Below, piece by piece: positions 1-7,362 of a stretch of 16,038 nt of DNA. The stretch is from contig JANXRR010000231.1 in the NCBI GenBank assembly GCA_025356795.1, forward strand, positions 1-16,038, written 5' to 3'. The DNA is from Bacteroidia bacterium. GTDB lineage: Bacteria; Bacteroidota; Bacteroidia; Cytophagales; Cyclobacteriaceae. The position numbers and the translations under genes were made by a program. Numbering within the stretch: the stretch's first letter is position 1; each line of letters starts with the position of its first letter. A model generated the notes under the pieces. That model did no database searches. It was not told where the DNA came from and was given only the letters and a program-made list of their open reading frames with translations.

Positions 1-332
1 GCTTCCACTTCGGCAGCCTTCAATAATTTATTCCCAATGCTTTTGTTTTGAAAGTTTGGCTTTACGCTCAACATTCCCAAGTATAATTTTCCATCAATCT
101 TCCTCAGTTCTACGCAGCCCAACAGGGTTTCACTTTCAACATATTTAAGAATAATGGTGTTGGGCGTTTGAATAATATCCTGAATGGCTGTGGCATCGGT
201 GCGAGTGCCGTCCAATAAATCGGCTTCGGTTGTCCAGCCGCGCTTTGAACTTTCTCCGCGATAAGCAGAATTTACCAGTTTATCTAACTCAGCCACATCG
301 GCAATGGTAGCAGGCTCAATTATAAAGTCCAT
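1..332 (-). CDS. GNAT family N-acetyltransferase, C-terminus cut off by window edge
   Basis: About 110 residues are visible, starting MDFIIEPATIADVAELDKL at an ATG whose A is base 332. GNAT enzymes transfer an acyl group from acyl-CoA to an amine. The start has the usual layout of a beta strand followed by 'ATIADVAEL', and near residues 90-105 the strand-then-loop 'MLSVKPNFQNKSIGNKLL' matches the acetyl-CoA pyrophosphate-binding motif Q-x-x-G-x-G/A, with Ser in place of the first Gly. The rest of the domain lies beyond position 1, so the substrate cannot be judged. The start codon overlaps the TAA of the upstream HAD gene by one base (TAATG), so the two are very probably translationally coupled. 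The family call is firm; the function is unknown. Confidence 0.85.
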   Translation of the reverse strand, partial: MDFIIEPATIADVAELDKLVNSAYRGESSKRGWTTEADLLDGTRTDATAIQDIIQTPNTIILKYVESETLLGCVELRKIDGKLYLGMLSVKPNFQNKSIGNKLLKAAEVE

Positions 333-943
333 TATAATACGTTCAACTTTATAAGTTCATCTCGAAGCTGCTCGGGTGATTGAAAATGAATTACAGGCAA
401 ACCAATTTTCTTTGAGCCTTCCACATTTTTGATATTGTCGTCAATAAAGACAGCTTGCGCTGGATTGATTTTATACCGATCAAAAAGTATTTGATAGAAT
501 TCTGGATACGGCTTGCGGGTTTTCTCAACACCTGAAACAACAATGCCCTCAAACCAATGAAGAAACTCAAAGTTAGCAAGCGCCCAAGGAAAAGTTTCTG
601 CTGACCAATTAGTTAATGCGTATAGTTTATATTTATCAGAATCTTTTATCGATTTTAGAATATTCACTGTGCCATGCAGGGGGCCAGAAATAGTTTCTTG
701 CCAGCGGCCATACCAAGCTCTAATGGCTTTTTCATAATCGGGGAATTTTTGTACTAGCTCTTCCGTGGCTTCTTCAAACGATCGGCCGGCATCTTGTTGG
801 TCGTTCCAATCACTGGTGCAAACATTTTCAAGAAACCATGTGATTTCTTCTTCGGTATTAAATATTTTTCGGTAGAGATGGCGAGGATTCCAATCTATGA
901 GAACACCTCCCAAATCAAAAATAATTGTGTTGATGGATGACAA
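332..943 (-). CDS. HAD superfamily phosphatase, subfamily IA (YihX-like)
   Basis: A 203-residue soluble hydrolase of normal length for HAD subfamily IA. Motif I is at residues 8-17 (IFDLGGVLID, nucleophile Asp10), motif II is Thr111-Asn112 in 'YALTNW', motif III Lys144 lies in 'KTRKPYPEFY', and motif IV is 'FIDDN' (Asp168, Asp169). The cap domain lies between motifs I and II. The second residue after the nucleophile is Gly rather than Asp, as in YihX-like and related 'DLGGVL' proteins, so phosphatase activity on a small sugar or other phosphate is plausible but not provable. No ATG exists in the frame: the start appears to be TTG at 943, which puts motif I at the usual distance from the N-terminus. 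The stop overlaps the downstream GNAT start by one base. Confidence 0.88.
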   Translation of the reverse strand: MSSINTIIFDLGGVLIDWNPRHLYRKIFNTEEEITWFLENVCTSDWNDQQDAGRSFEEATEELVQKFPDYEKAIRAWYGRWQETISGPLHGTVNILKSIKDSDKYKLYALTNWSAETFPWALANFEFLHWFEGIVVSGVEKTRKPYPEFYQILFDRYKINPAQAVFIDDNIKNVEGSKKIGLPVIHFQSPEQLRDELIKLNVL

Positions 944-954
944 ACTAATGGAGT

Positions 955-1450
955 TTAAAATGAGAATGAATGATTGAACATAGGTGAAAAAAGGGCAGCT
1001 GTATTTTTTCCCGCCAAGGTGTATAGATTGTTTTCTAATGGATATACGATGGCTTCTTTGGTGGAAGGATCAATGATCCAATATTCTTTCACTCCGAATT
1101 TTTCGTAGAGTTCTTTTTTTGTTAGGAGGTCATCTTTATTGTTGCTAGGGGAAAGAAATTCAATAGTTAAGTCAGGAACTCCTGGATACTGAACTTCATC
1201 CAAGGGTTGACTAATGTTTTCTTCATTATTCTCCACATCCGAAGGAACGATAAGGATTTTGCCCAGTGCATGAGTTTCTCGAAAATCTGCAATGGTTCTA
1301 ACCATAGCGATGAGGAGCCATTGATATTTATTGGTTGATGCTGGCGACATATAAATTGGTCCATTGATTAATTCTGCCATCGTGCCTTCGGGAAAGCATT
1401 TCATATACTTCCTTGATGGTGCGCGGTGCTGATTGAATTTCAATATTCAT
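955..1450 (-). pseudogene. Uma2-family (DUF820) nuclease-like gene, frameshifted and internally shortened
   Basis: From the ATG at 1450 the minus strand reads MNIEIQSAPRTIKEVYEML, a typical Uma2 N-terminus, and then leaves frame. The expected continuation PEGTMAELINGPIYMSPAS is in the neighbouring frame and runs to the stop at 955. Removing one base in the A run at 1393-1395 (CTTTCCC to CTTCCC on the minus strand) joins the two. The family is a PD-(D/E)xK nuclease fold of unproven function, often called a putative restriction endonuclease. The late part 'VPDLTIEFLSPSN', 'KKELYEKFGVKEYWIIDP' is well kept. Between 'NISQP' and 'GVPDL' the usual QPD-beta-strand-helix segment of roughly 20 residues is missing, leaving only 'LDEVQYP'. 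Even with the shift repaired the product is about 164 residues, short for the family. A sequencing error could explain the shift but not the internal loss. Confidence 0.75.
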
Positions 1451-1467
1451 GTTACGAAATTACGAAA

Positions 1468-2319
1468 TTATTTTCCAAATGCCCATGTGAGAAAATGGGG
1501 CATGGCCTCAGCCCATGTAGCAGCGTTATGTTTCCCTTCTTTAATCTCTAGATATTGAATATCATGAAAAGGGCGATAGCCAACTTTCGTGAGTTCTACA
1601 ATCAGGTCAAGTGTATCGTCAATAGAATCAATTATTCCGTTTTTGTTGCGGTCACTCCTTTCATCTTGTGTACCCGCTTGAAACCAGAATTTTAATCCGG
1701 GTTTAAACTTGCCTCTTCGCACTTGTTGGTGCATCAGTCGATCACGATAGTCTGAATAAAACCGATTGCTTGTATCGCGTCTTCTCCACCAAAGTGACCC
1801 ACTAAACACGCCTACCTTTGAAAATACCTCTGGGTTATTCCATGCAATATCCATGGCTGAAAGCCCACCTAAGGAGTATCCAGCTATTGCATGATGATAA
1901 GCAGATGGCTCTATAGGATATTTGTAAAGCAGATATGGAATGAGCTCCATAGTAATGTAGCGTGTATAGTTTTTGGCCACACTTCCTCTACCTTGATAAT
2001 CGCTTTTGGCCGCAATGCCATATTCCTGCATTCTATCTGCCGCCACTACTGCCGCCACAATTATTTCATTTAATTTATTTTCCACTGTAAGCCGCTCCAA
2101 TGTTTCCTTTACTTGTACAGCATTGTTGTCTTGACCATCGTTGAGGATCAGCAGCGGATATTTTTTTGTTGAATTTTTGAACCCTGCTGGCAGCAACAAT
2201 TCAACATCTACTTTTCGCTCGAGCAGTTTTGTATAAATACCAGTTAGCTTTTCCCTGCTATATAAGTCGGAGTTGGTGTGGGTCGGCAAATTATTTTTAT
2301 CGGTCTCTTTTATGATCAC
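1468..2319 (-). CDS. Esterase D/enterochelin-esterase-like alpha/beta hydrolase (PF00756 type)
   Basis: A 283-residue protein without a signal peptide, so probably cytoplasmic. The early strand 'KYPLLILNDGQD' (53-64) and the nucleophile elbow 'GYSLGG' with Ser149 are typical of PF00756 esterases. Asp219 in 'AGTQDE' and His264 in 'GKHNAATW' are the likely remaining triad residues. Between them lies 'DRNKNGIIDSIDD' (223-235), which fits an EF-hand/dockerin-like calcium loop (D-x-N-x-N-G-x-x-D-x-x-D). The start is GTG at 2319: an in-frame TAG lies seven codons upstream and no ATG is near. AGGAAG lies about 15 bases before it. The gene is divergent from another PF00756-like esterase at 2422. Substrate unknown; an acyl ester or siderophore-type ester is possible. 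Confidence 0.85.
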   Translation of the reverse strand: MIIKETDKNNLPTHTNSDLYSREKLTGIYTKLLERKVDVELLLPAGFKNSTKKYPLLILNDGQDNNAVQVKETLERLTVENKLNEIIVAAVVAADRMQEYGIAAKSDYQGRGSVAKNYTRYITMELIPYLLYKYPIEPSAYHHAIAGYSLGGLSAMDIAWNNPEVFSKVGVFSGSLWWRRRDTSNRFYSDYRDRLMHQQVRRGKFKPGLKFWFQAGTQDERSDRNKNGIIDSIDDTLDLIVELTKVGYRPFHDIQYLEIKEGKHNAATWAEAMPHFLTWAFGK

Positions 2320-2421
2320 AATTTTTGGTTTAGCTTCCTGCTATAATTCTGAAAAGTTGTAAAATTATATTTTTCAGCGGACTTAAGGTTGATACTTTGA
2401 ACTCATAATTTTTTTATACGT
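2320..2421. other. Intergenic region between two divergent esterase genes
   Basis: These 102 AT-rich bases must hold the promoters of the minus-strand esterase and the plus-strand six-gene operon. The best candidate for the operon is TACTTTG at 2393-2399, 22 bases before the ATG, which resembles the Bacteroidota -7 element TAnnTTTG but lacks one spacer base; no convincing -33 TTTG sits 19-21 bases upstream. No riboswitch-like or operator-like inverted repeat was recognised. Confidence 0.35.
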
Positions 2422-3132
2422 ATGCCGCACGAACATGTACATCAATGGTATTCACCCAACCTCAGTCGCAATATTGAAGTATTAGCCTTTGGCCATCAAG
2501 GGTATCCGGTTATTCTTTTCCCTACTTCGATGGGGCGCTTCTATGAAAACAAGGATTTTAAGCTGATTGAAAGTGCCGCATGGTACCTAGACAATGGTCT
2601 TGTGAAAATCTATTGCCCTGATGGGATTGATTTATCGAGCTGGTATAATAAAAATATTCACCCTGCGGACCGAGTAAAAAACCATATTTGGTATGACCTC
2701 ATGCTGTTGAATGAGCTTGTGCCGTTGGCACAGCGAGAAACAGGCGTTAGTCGGGTGGTTACAGCAGGTTGTAGTTTTGGGGGGTACCATGCTACAAACT
2801 TTGGATTTAAACATCCTGAGGTGGTGAAGTACATTTTTAACATGGGAGCCGCTTTTGATATTCGCGATCAGCTTGATGGTTATTATGATGACAATGTATA
2901 TTTCAACAATCCCATTGACTTTATTGCGAATTCCAACAATGGATATTATGATGATTTGCATGTGGTATTAGGCACAGGCACGAATGATATGTGCTGGAAT
3001 GCTAACGAAAAAATGGCTGGCATTCTTCGTACCAAACGAATTAATCATTGGCTTGATGTTCGTGAAGGTGCCAATCATGATTGGCCTGCATGGAGAGAAA
3101 TGTTTCCGCACTATTTATCACTCATTAAATAA
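2422..3132 (+). CDS. Esterase-like alpha/beta hydrolase, first gene of the amidoligase operon
   Basis: A 236-residue protein, compact for the PF00756-like fold, with no signal peptide. The nucleophile elbow is 'AGCSFGGY' with Ser118; Asp189 in 'GTGTNDM' and His219 in 'GANHDWPAW' complete a plausible catalytic triad. The N-terminal part 'VLAFGHQGYPVILFPTSMGRFYE' (20-42) supplies the first core strands and oxyanion region. The gene ends 13 bases before the ATP-grasp gene and opens a run of six same-strand genes. I infer that the enzyme trims or hydrolyses an ester, thioester or amide in the product made by the ligases that follow, either as a processing or a recycling step. The fold is clear; the substrate is unknown. 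Confidence 0.85.
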   Translation: MPHEHVHQWYSPNLSRNIEVLAFGHQGYPVILFPTSMGRFYENKDFKLIESAAWYLDNGLVKIYCPDGIDLSSWYNKNIHPADRVKNHIWYDLMLLNELVPLAQRETGVSRVVTAGCSFGGYHATNFGFKHPEVVKYIFNMGAAFDIRDQLDGYYDDNVYFNNPIDFIANSNNGYYDDLHVVLGTGTNDMCWNANEKMAGILRTKRINHWLDVREGANHDWPAWREMFPHYLSLIK

Positions 3133-3145
3133 AACTATAATCACT

Positions 3146-4168
3146 ATGAAAAAAATCGGAATACTTCACGGTATGGAACGTTCTTTCCCCCAAGCATTTG
3201 TTGAGCGAATTAATAAGATGGGAGTAAAGGATATTACAGCAGAGCTTGTAATGGTTGATATGGTGCAGCAAGGTGTGGGTGATGGTTATGCTGTAATTAT
3301 TGACCGAATTTCACAAGATGTTCCATTTTATCGTGCCTACTTAAAAAATGCAGCCATCGATGGAACATGCGTACTTAATAATCCATTTTGGTGGAGTGCC
3401 GATGAGAAATTTTTTAACAACGCGTTAGCTGTAAAAATTGGAGTAGCCGTACCCAAAACAGTTATTCTTCCTTCGCAAGAAAAACCTGCCGATACTTCTG
3501 ATGCATCCTTTAGTAATTTAAAATATCCTTTAAGCTGGGAAAAAATTTTTAATCATATTGGTTGGCCTGCCTATATGAAGCCACACTCCGGTGGAGGCTG
3601 GAAGAGTGTTTATAAACTCAATAACATGGAAGAGTTCTTTAAATCTTATGCTGAAACCAATCAACTGGTGATGATGCTTCAAGAAGAAATTATTTTCGAT
3701 GATTATTTTCGATGCTACTGTTTGAACGGCAAATATGTACGCATCATGCAATATGAACCTCGCAACCCTTCTGATTTACGTTACGTGGTAAACAAAGGCC
3801 CCGCTAGCGAAAAACTGTTGATGAAAGTGCATCATGATGTGCTGGCATTAAACAGTGCGTTAGGTTATGATTTTAATACTGTGGAAATGGCCGTGCGTAA
3901 TGGAATACCGTATGCTATTGACTTTTGCAATCCTGCTCCCGATGCAGATGTGAAATCTGTTGGCCAAGAAAATTTTGAGTGGGTAGTAGAGCATGCCGCC
4001 AAGATGGCCGTTGAGCGTGCCCAAATGCAAAAGCCAGGAAAAGACAATCTAACCTGGGGAACATTTGTTTCCAATGCAGCCAAAGCCAACACAGTAACTA
4101 AAGTGAACAAGCCAATAAGTGAGGTTAAGCCAAAGAAAACTACATCCAAAATTGAAAAAAGAAGATAA
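3146..4168 (+). CDS. ATP-grasp ligase (RimK/glutathione-synthetase-like)
   Basis: The frame stays open upstream into the esterase gene, but the natural start is the ATG at 3146, giving MKKIGILHGMERSFPQAF and 340 residues. An N-terminal preATP-grasp domain (1-125) precedes the ATP-grasp domain. 'WPAYMKPHSGGGWKSVY' (140-156) holds the ATP-binding Lys145 and Gly-rich loop, 'MLQEEIIFD' (177-185) is the adenine-hinge strand, and Glu247 in 'NTVEMAV' with Asp259 and Asn262 in 'AIDFCNPAPD' are the likely magnesium ligands, spaced D-x-x-N instead of the common E-x-N. The family joins a carboxylate, activated as acyl phosphate, to an amine. The last 20 residues are Lys-rich and probably unstructured. 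Followed after 57 bases by the GCS2-type ligase, its likely pathway partner. Confidence 0.88.
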   Translation: MKKIGILHGMERSFPQAFVERINKMGVKDITAELVMVDMVQQGVGDGYAVIIDRISQDVPFYRAYLKNAAIDGTCVLNNPFWWSADEKFFNNALAVKIGVAVPKTVILPSQEKPADTSDASFSNLKYPLSWEKIFNHIGWPAYMKPHSGGGWKSVYKLNNMEEFFKSYAETNQLVMMLQEEIIFDDYFRCYCLNGKYVRIMQYEPRNPSDLRYVVNKGPASEKLLMKVHHDVLALNSALGYDFNTVEMAVRNGIPYAIDFCNPAPDADVKSVGQENFEWVVEHAAKMAVERAQMQKPGKDNLTWGTFVSNAAKANTVTKVNKPISEVKPKKTTSKIEKRR

Positions 4169-4225
4169 CAACGCATGTGCATTCTTACTGTCGACAACCA
4201 ACGGATGATCATCTACTAAATTACT

Positions 4226-5323
4226 ATGGAAAAATTTACATTGGGTGTTGAGGAGGAATATATGATAGTAGATCCAATTACCCGAGAATTGAAATCTCAT
4301 GATCAAAAGATTGTTGAGATAGCATCGTATATTGTAAAAGATCAGGTAAAGGCAGAGATGCACCAAGCAGTTGTTGAGGCTGGCACGGTAATCTGTAGAA
4401 ACGTAGATGAAGCACGCGAAGACATAACCAAGCTAAGAAAAATTATAAGTAGCGTTGCTAATGATTTGGGGCTAAGAATAGGGGCAGCAGGCACACATCC
4501 ATTTTCGCATTGGAGCACCCAATTAATTACGCCTAATCCTCGGTACGATGAAATTGTACAGGAAATGCAAGAGGCCGCCCGATCAAATTTGATTTTTGGA
4601 TTGCATGTTCACGTGGGCATTGCCGATAAAAATATGGCGATCCATATCATGAATACAGTCCGTTACTTTCTACCACATGTATATGCGCTTTCAACCAACT
4701 CGCCATTTTGGGAAGGCCGCAACACTGGCTTCAAATCGTTTCGCACGAAAGTGTTTGACAAATTTCCCCGCACGGGTGTGCCCGATGAGTTCAATGATTG
4801 GGACGATTTCAAAAATTATGTTAACCTGCTAATTAAAACAAAATGTATTGATAACGCTAAGAAAATTTGGTGGGACGTGCGTGTGCATCCATTTTTTGAT
4901 ACTATTGAATTTCGTATTTGTGATGTGCCAATGTTAGTGGAAGAGACCATGGCAATCACTGCCATCTTTCAAGCACTGGTAGTGAAGTTGTATAAATTGC
5001 GCATGCAGAACATGACCTTTATTATGTATAACCGCTCGTTAATCAATGAAAATAAATGGCGCGCCTCTCGCTATGGCCTCGATGGAAAGTTGATCGATTT
5101 TGGCAAGCAAGAAGAACTCGATACACGCTCGTTAATTATTGAACTTCTTGATTTTATTGACGATGTAGTAGATCAATTGGGTAGCCGATATGCCATAAAC
5201 TACGTTCATACGATTTTAAAAAATGGGACAGGTGCTGATAGGCAATTGGAGGTGTTCAATAAGTCTGGAAATTTGTCAAGCGTGGTGGATTACATTACCC
5301 AGCAAACAATAGTTGATATTTAG
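4226..5323 (+). CDS. Carboxylate-amine ligase, YbdK/GCS2 family (COG2170)
   Basis: 365 residues, matching the family's usual 360-380. The glutamine-synthetase-like fold is shown by '[11 protein letters not shown]' at the N-terminus (Glu9, Glu10, Glu11), '[12 protein letters not shown]' (43-54), '[11 protein letters not shown]' (86-96), 'FGLHVHVG' (124-131, with His127 and His129) and '[11 protein letters not shown]' (226-236), which together supply the metal- and ATP-binding residues. The family forms a gamma-glutamyl or similar amide bond using ATP; E. coli YbdK has only weak gamma-glutamylcysteine synthetase activity in vitro, so the true substrate is generally unknown. It lies between an ATP-grasp gene and an amidotransferase-like gene, a neighbourhood seen for COG2170 in other genomes. 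Nothing looks damaged, and the ATG start fits the conserved N-terminus. Confidence 0.92.
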   Translation: MEKFTLGVEEEYMIVDPITRELKSHDQKIVEIASYIVKDQVKAEMHQAVVEAGTVICRNVDEAREDITKLRKIISSVANDLGLRIGAAGTHPFSHWSTQLITPNPRYDEIVQEMQEAARSNLIFGLHVHVGIADKNMAIHIMNTVRYFLPHVYALSTNSPFWEGRNTGFKSFRTKVFDKFPRTGVPDEFNDWDDFKNYVNLLIKTKCIDNAKKIWWDVRVHPFFDTIEFRICDVPMLVEETMAITAIFQALVVKLYKLRMQNMTFIMYNRSLINENKWRASRYGLDGKLIDFGKQEELDTRSLIIELLDFIDDVVDQLGSRYAINYVHTILKNGTGADRQLEVFNKSGNLSSVVDYITQQTIVDI

Positions 5324-5359
5324 CACACTTATTCGTGAGAAAAATTTTTACTGATAAAA

Positions 5360-6172
5360 ATGCGCATAGCAATTTTAGATTTATATGAAGGCGAGCCAAA
5401 CGAAGGCATGCGCTGTATCCATAACTTAATTCAGGAATTTGAATTAGAAACGGAGCACAAAATTTACTCACAAGTATTTGACGTTCGACTCAAAAATGAA
5501 ATAGCAGATTTAAGTTTTGACGCTTACATCTCTTCAGGTGGCCCCGGAAGTCCTTTAACTAGCGAAGGTTTACTTTGGGAGAAGAATTATTTTGGATTGA
5601 TGGATAGCATTCTCCATCACAATTCAGAAAAACCCTTTCATCGTAAAAATGTTTTTTTAATCTGTCATTCATTTCAAATCTTCTGTCGCTATTATAATTA
5701 CGGAAAAGTATCTAAGCGAAAAGGAACTTCTTTTGGCATTATGCCGATTTATAAAACTAAGGCGGGCAACCTTGAGCCATTCTTTACTGGCTTGCATGAT
5801 CCAATGTATGCAGTTGATTCGCGCGACTACCAAATACTAGAACCGAATGAAGCAAAGATTTGGTCTGGTGGCGGTCACATACTCTGCATTGAAAAAGATC
5901 GACCTTTTGTTCCTTTGGAGCGTGCAATAATGGCCATCCGTTTTAATGAAGCTTTTTTTGGCGTGCAATTTCATCCAGAAACAGATTCAGAAGGAATGCA
6001 TAAGTATTTGCTGCGCGATGACAAAAAAAAGTTGATAGTAGAAAAGCATAGTGAGAATAAGTATAAACAAATGCTAATGATGGTAAACGAACCCGATAAA
6101 ATTAAGCTCACTTATAAAACTGTGATACCTTCGTTTTTAAGAAGCACACTATCAAATAATAATGGGTTATGA
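5360..6172 (+). CDS. Class I glutamine amidotransferase-like protein
   Basis: 270 residues. The oxyanion loop 'SSGGPGSPL' (58-66), nucleophile Cys102 in 'FLICHSFQIF' and the His205/Glu207 pair in 'VQFHPETDS' give the complete Cys-His-Glu triad of class I GATases. The elbow departs from the usual G-x-C-x-G-x-Q: it reads L-I-C-H-S-F-Q, with both flanking glycines replaced. About 50 residues after the catalytic domain (220-270) form a charged C-terminal extension. Such domains either release ammonia from glutamine for a partner ligase or act alone as gamma-glutamyl hydrolases (PuuD type). With three ligases in the operon both roles are possible. Its TGA overlaps the next ATG (ATGA, 6169-6172), indicating translational coupling to the GspS-like ligase. 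Confidence 0.88.
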   Translation: MRIAILDLYEGEPNEGMRCIHNLIQEFELETEHKIYSQVFDVRLKNEIADLSFDAYISSGGPGSPLTSEGLLWEKNYFGLMDSILHHNSEKPFHRKNVFLICHSFQIFCRYYNYGKVSKRKGTSFGIMPIYKTKAGNLEPFFTGLHDPMYAVDSRDYQILEPNEAKIWSGGGHILCIEKDRPFVPLERAIMAIRFNEAFFGVQFHPETDSEGMHKYLLRDDKKKLIVEKHSENKYKQMLMMVNEPDKIKLTYKTVIPSFLRSTLSNNNGL

Positions 6173-7362
6173 TTAATCCAATCCGCACTCAGTTTAACAA
6201 GAACCTTACTGAAGAAAAATATAAGTTGTTTTTGGATGATTTAAATAACTCATTCAAATTTAACATTCGTTTCCGAGTTGCTGAAACACCCATATTCATA
6301 TCGTCTCACTTTAAAGAGAAATTACTCTTTGCCTCCAACGAAATAATAGATTTTATTGTTAGAAGTGATTTCAAAAAAATAACGCAAAGGGCCATCCCCA
6401 AAGGATGTTTTGTACCCAATGAAAATGATCACTCACATTTTATTGCACTTGATTTTGCGATAGTTAAAGATGGCTCAGGTGAGCTTCAACCTCAGCTAAT
6501 TGAGATGCAAGGCTTCCCTTCTTTGTTTGGCTTTCAGGATTTTTTAGGAGAAAAGTTTAAGGAGCATTATGATTTACCCCTTGGATTTAACAATCACTTT
6601 GATTTAAGCTCTATTGAATATAAGAATACACTTCGCAAATTTTTATTAGGCAATCATAAAACGGAAAATGTAATTTTATTGGAGATAGATCCACTTCAAC
6701 AAAACACAGCTATTGATTTTATTATTACCGAAAAGCTTACCGGCATCAAAACTGTCCACATAGGTGATGTAGTTCGTGAAGACAAAAAATTATTTTATTT
6801 AAATGAAGACAAAAAAATTCCTATTCACCGAATTTATAATCGTGTAATCTTTGATGAACTAACCAAGCGAAATGATCTAAAACTTGACTTTAATTTAACT
6901 GAAGATGTAGATGTGGAATGGGTGGGTCATCCCAACTGGTTTTTTAGGATTAGCAAATACACAATGCCTTTCATTAAAAATAAGTATGTACCTGAATGTA
7001 AATTTTTGAATGAGTATGATTGTTGGCCAAATGATTTAGAGAAGTATGTGCTTAAACCATTGTTTTCCTTTTCAGGAAGTGGCATAATTTTTCACGTTGC
7101 CCAACATGATTTGGATTCCATAGATCCGACAGATCGAGAAAATTATTTATTACAAAGAAAGGTGCAATATGAACCAATCATTCAAGCACCAGATGGTTTA
7201 GTAAAAGCGGAAATCAGATTGCTTTTTATTTGGGAGGAAGATCAACACAAGCCTAAATTGATAACTAACCTAGCTCGACTAAGCCGCGGAGAAATGATTG
7301 GAGTAAAATTCAATAAGGACAAGACATGGGTTGGTGGTTCAGTTTGTTTTTTTGAAGAATAA
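6169..7362 (+). CDS. ATP-grasp-like ligase with permuted motif order (glutathionylspermidine-synthetase-like)
   Basis: 397 residues with no signal peptide. Two ATP-grasp signatures are visible but in reversed order. 'PQLIEMQGFPSLFGFQDF' (108-125) looks like the magnesium-binding E-x-N strand (Glu112, Gln114, with Asp95 upstream), which in ordinary ATP-grasp enzymes lies near the C-terminus. 'YVLKPLFSFSGSGI' (293-306, Lys296) is the ATP-binding lysine and Gly/Ser loop that normally comes first. 'YLLQRKVQYEP' (326-336) and 'VKAEIRLLFIW' (345-355) follow as the hinge and basic strand. This order is that of glutathionylspermidine synthetase and circularly permuted ATP-grasp proteins. I infer an amide-forming ligase acting on a peptide-like acid, possibly with an amine such as a polyamine. 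It is coupled at both ends: ATGA with the amidotransferase, TAATG with the next gene. Family-level call is moderate; the substrate is unknown. Confidence 0.65.
   Translation: MINPIRTQFNKNLTEEKYKLFLDDLNNSFKFNIRFRVAETPIFISSHFKEKLLFASNEIIDFIVRSDFKKITQRAIPKGCFVPNENDHSHFIALDFAIVKDGSGELQPQLIEMQGFPSLFGFQDFLGEKFKEHYDLPLGFNNHFDLSSIEYKNTLRKFLLGNHKTENVILLEIDPLQQNTAIDFIITEKLTGIKTVHIGDVVREDKKLFYLNEDKKIPIHRIYNRVIFDELTKRNDLKLDFNLTEDVDVEWVGHPNWFFRISKYTMPFIKNKYVPECKFLNEYDCWPNDLEKYVLKPLFSFSGSGIIFHVAQHDLDSIDPTDRENYLLQRKVQYEPIIQAPDGLVKAEIRLLFIWEEDQHKPKLITNLARLSRGEMIGVKFNKDKTWVGGSVCFFEE

Noticed and set aside
1451..1468. Direct repeat TTACGAAA twice, as a possible attachment site.
   Set aside because: Only two short copies, AT-rich, with no integrase or mobile gene nearby; chance or slippage explains it.
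2984..3145. 54-residue N-terminal extension of the ATP-grasp protein.
   Set aside because: It lies wholly inside the esterase coding sequence in another frame; the ATG at 3146 gives a normal family N-terminus (KKIGILHG) 13 bases after the esterase stop.
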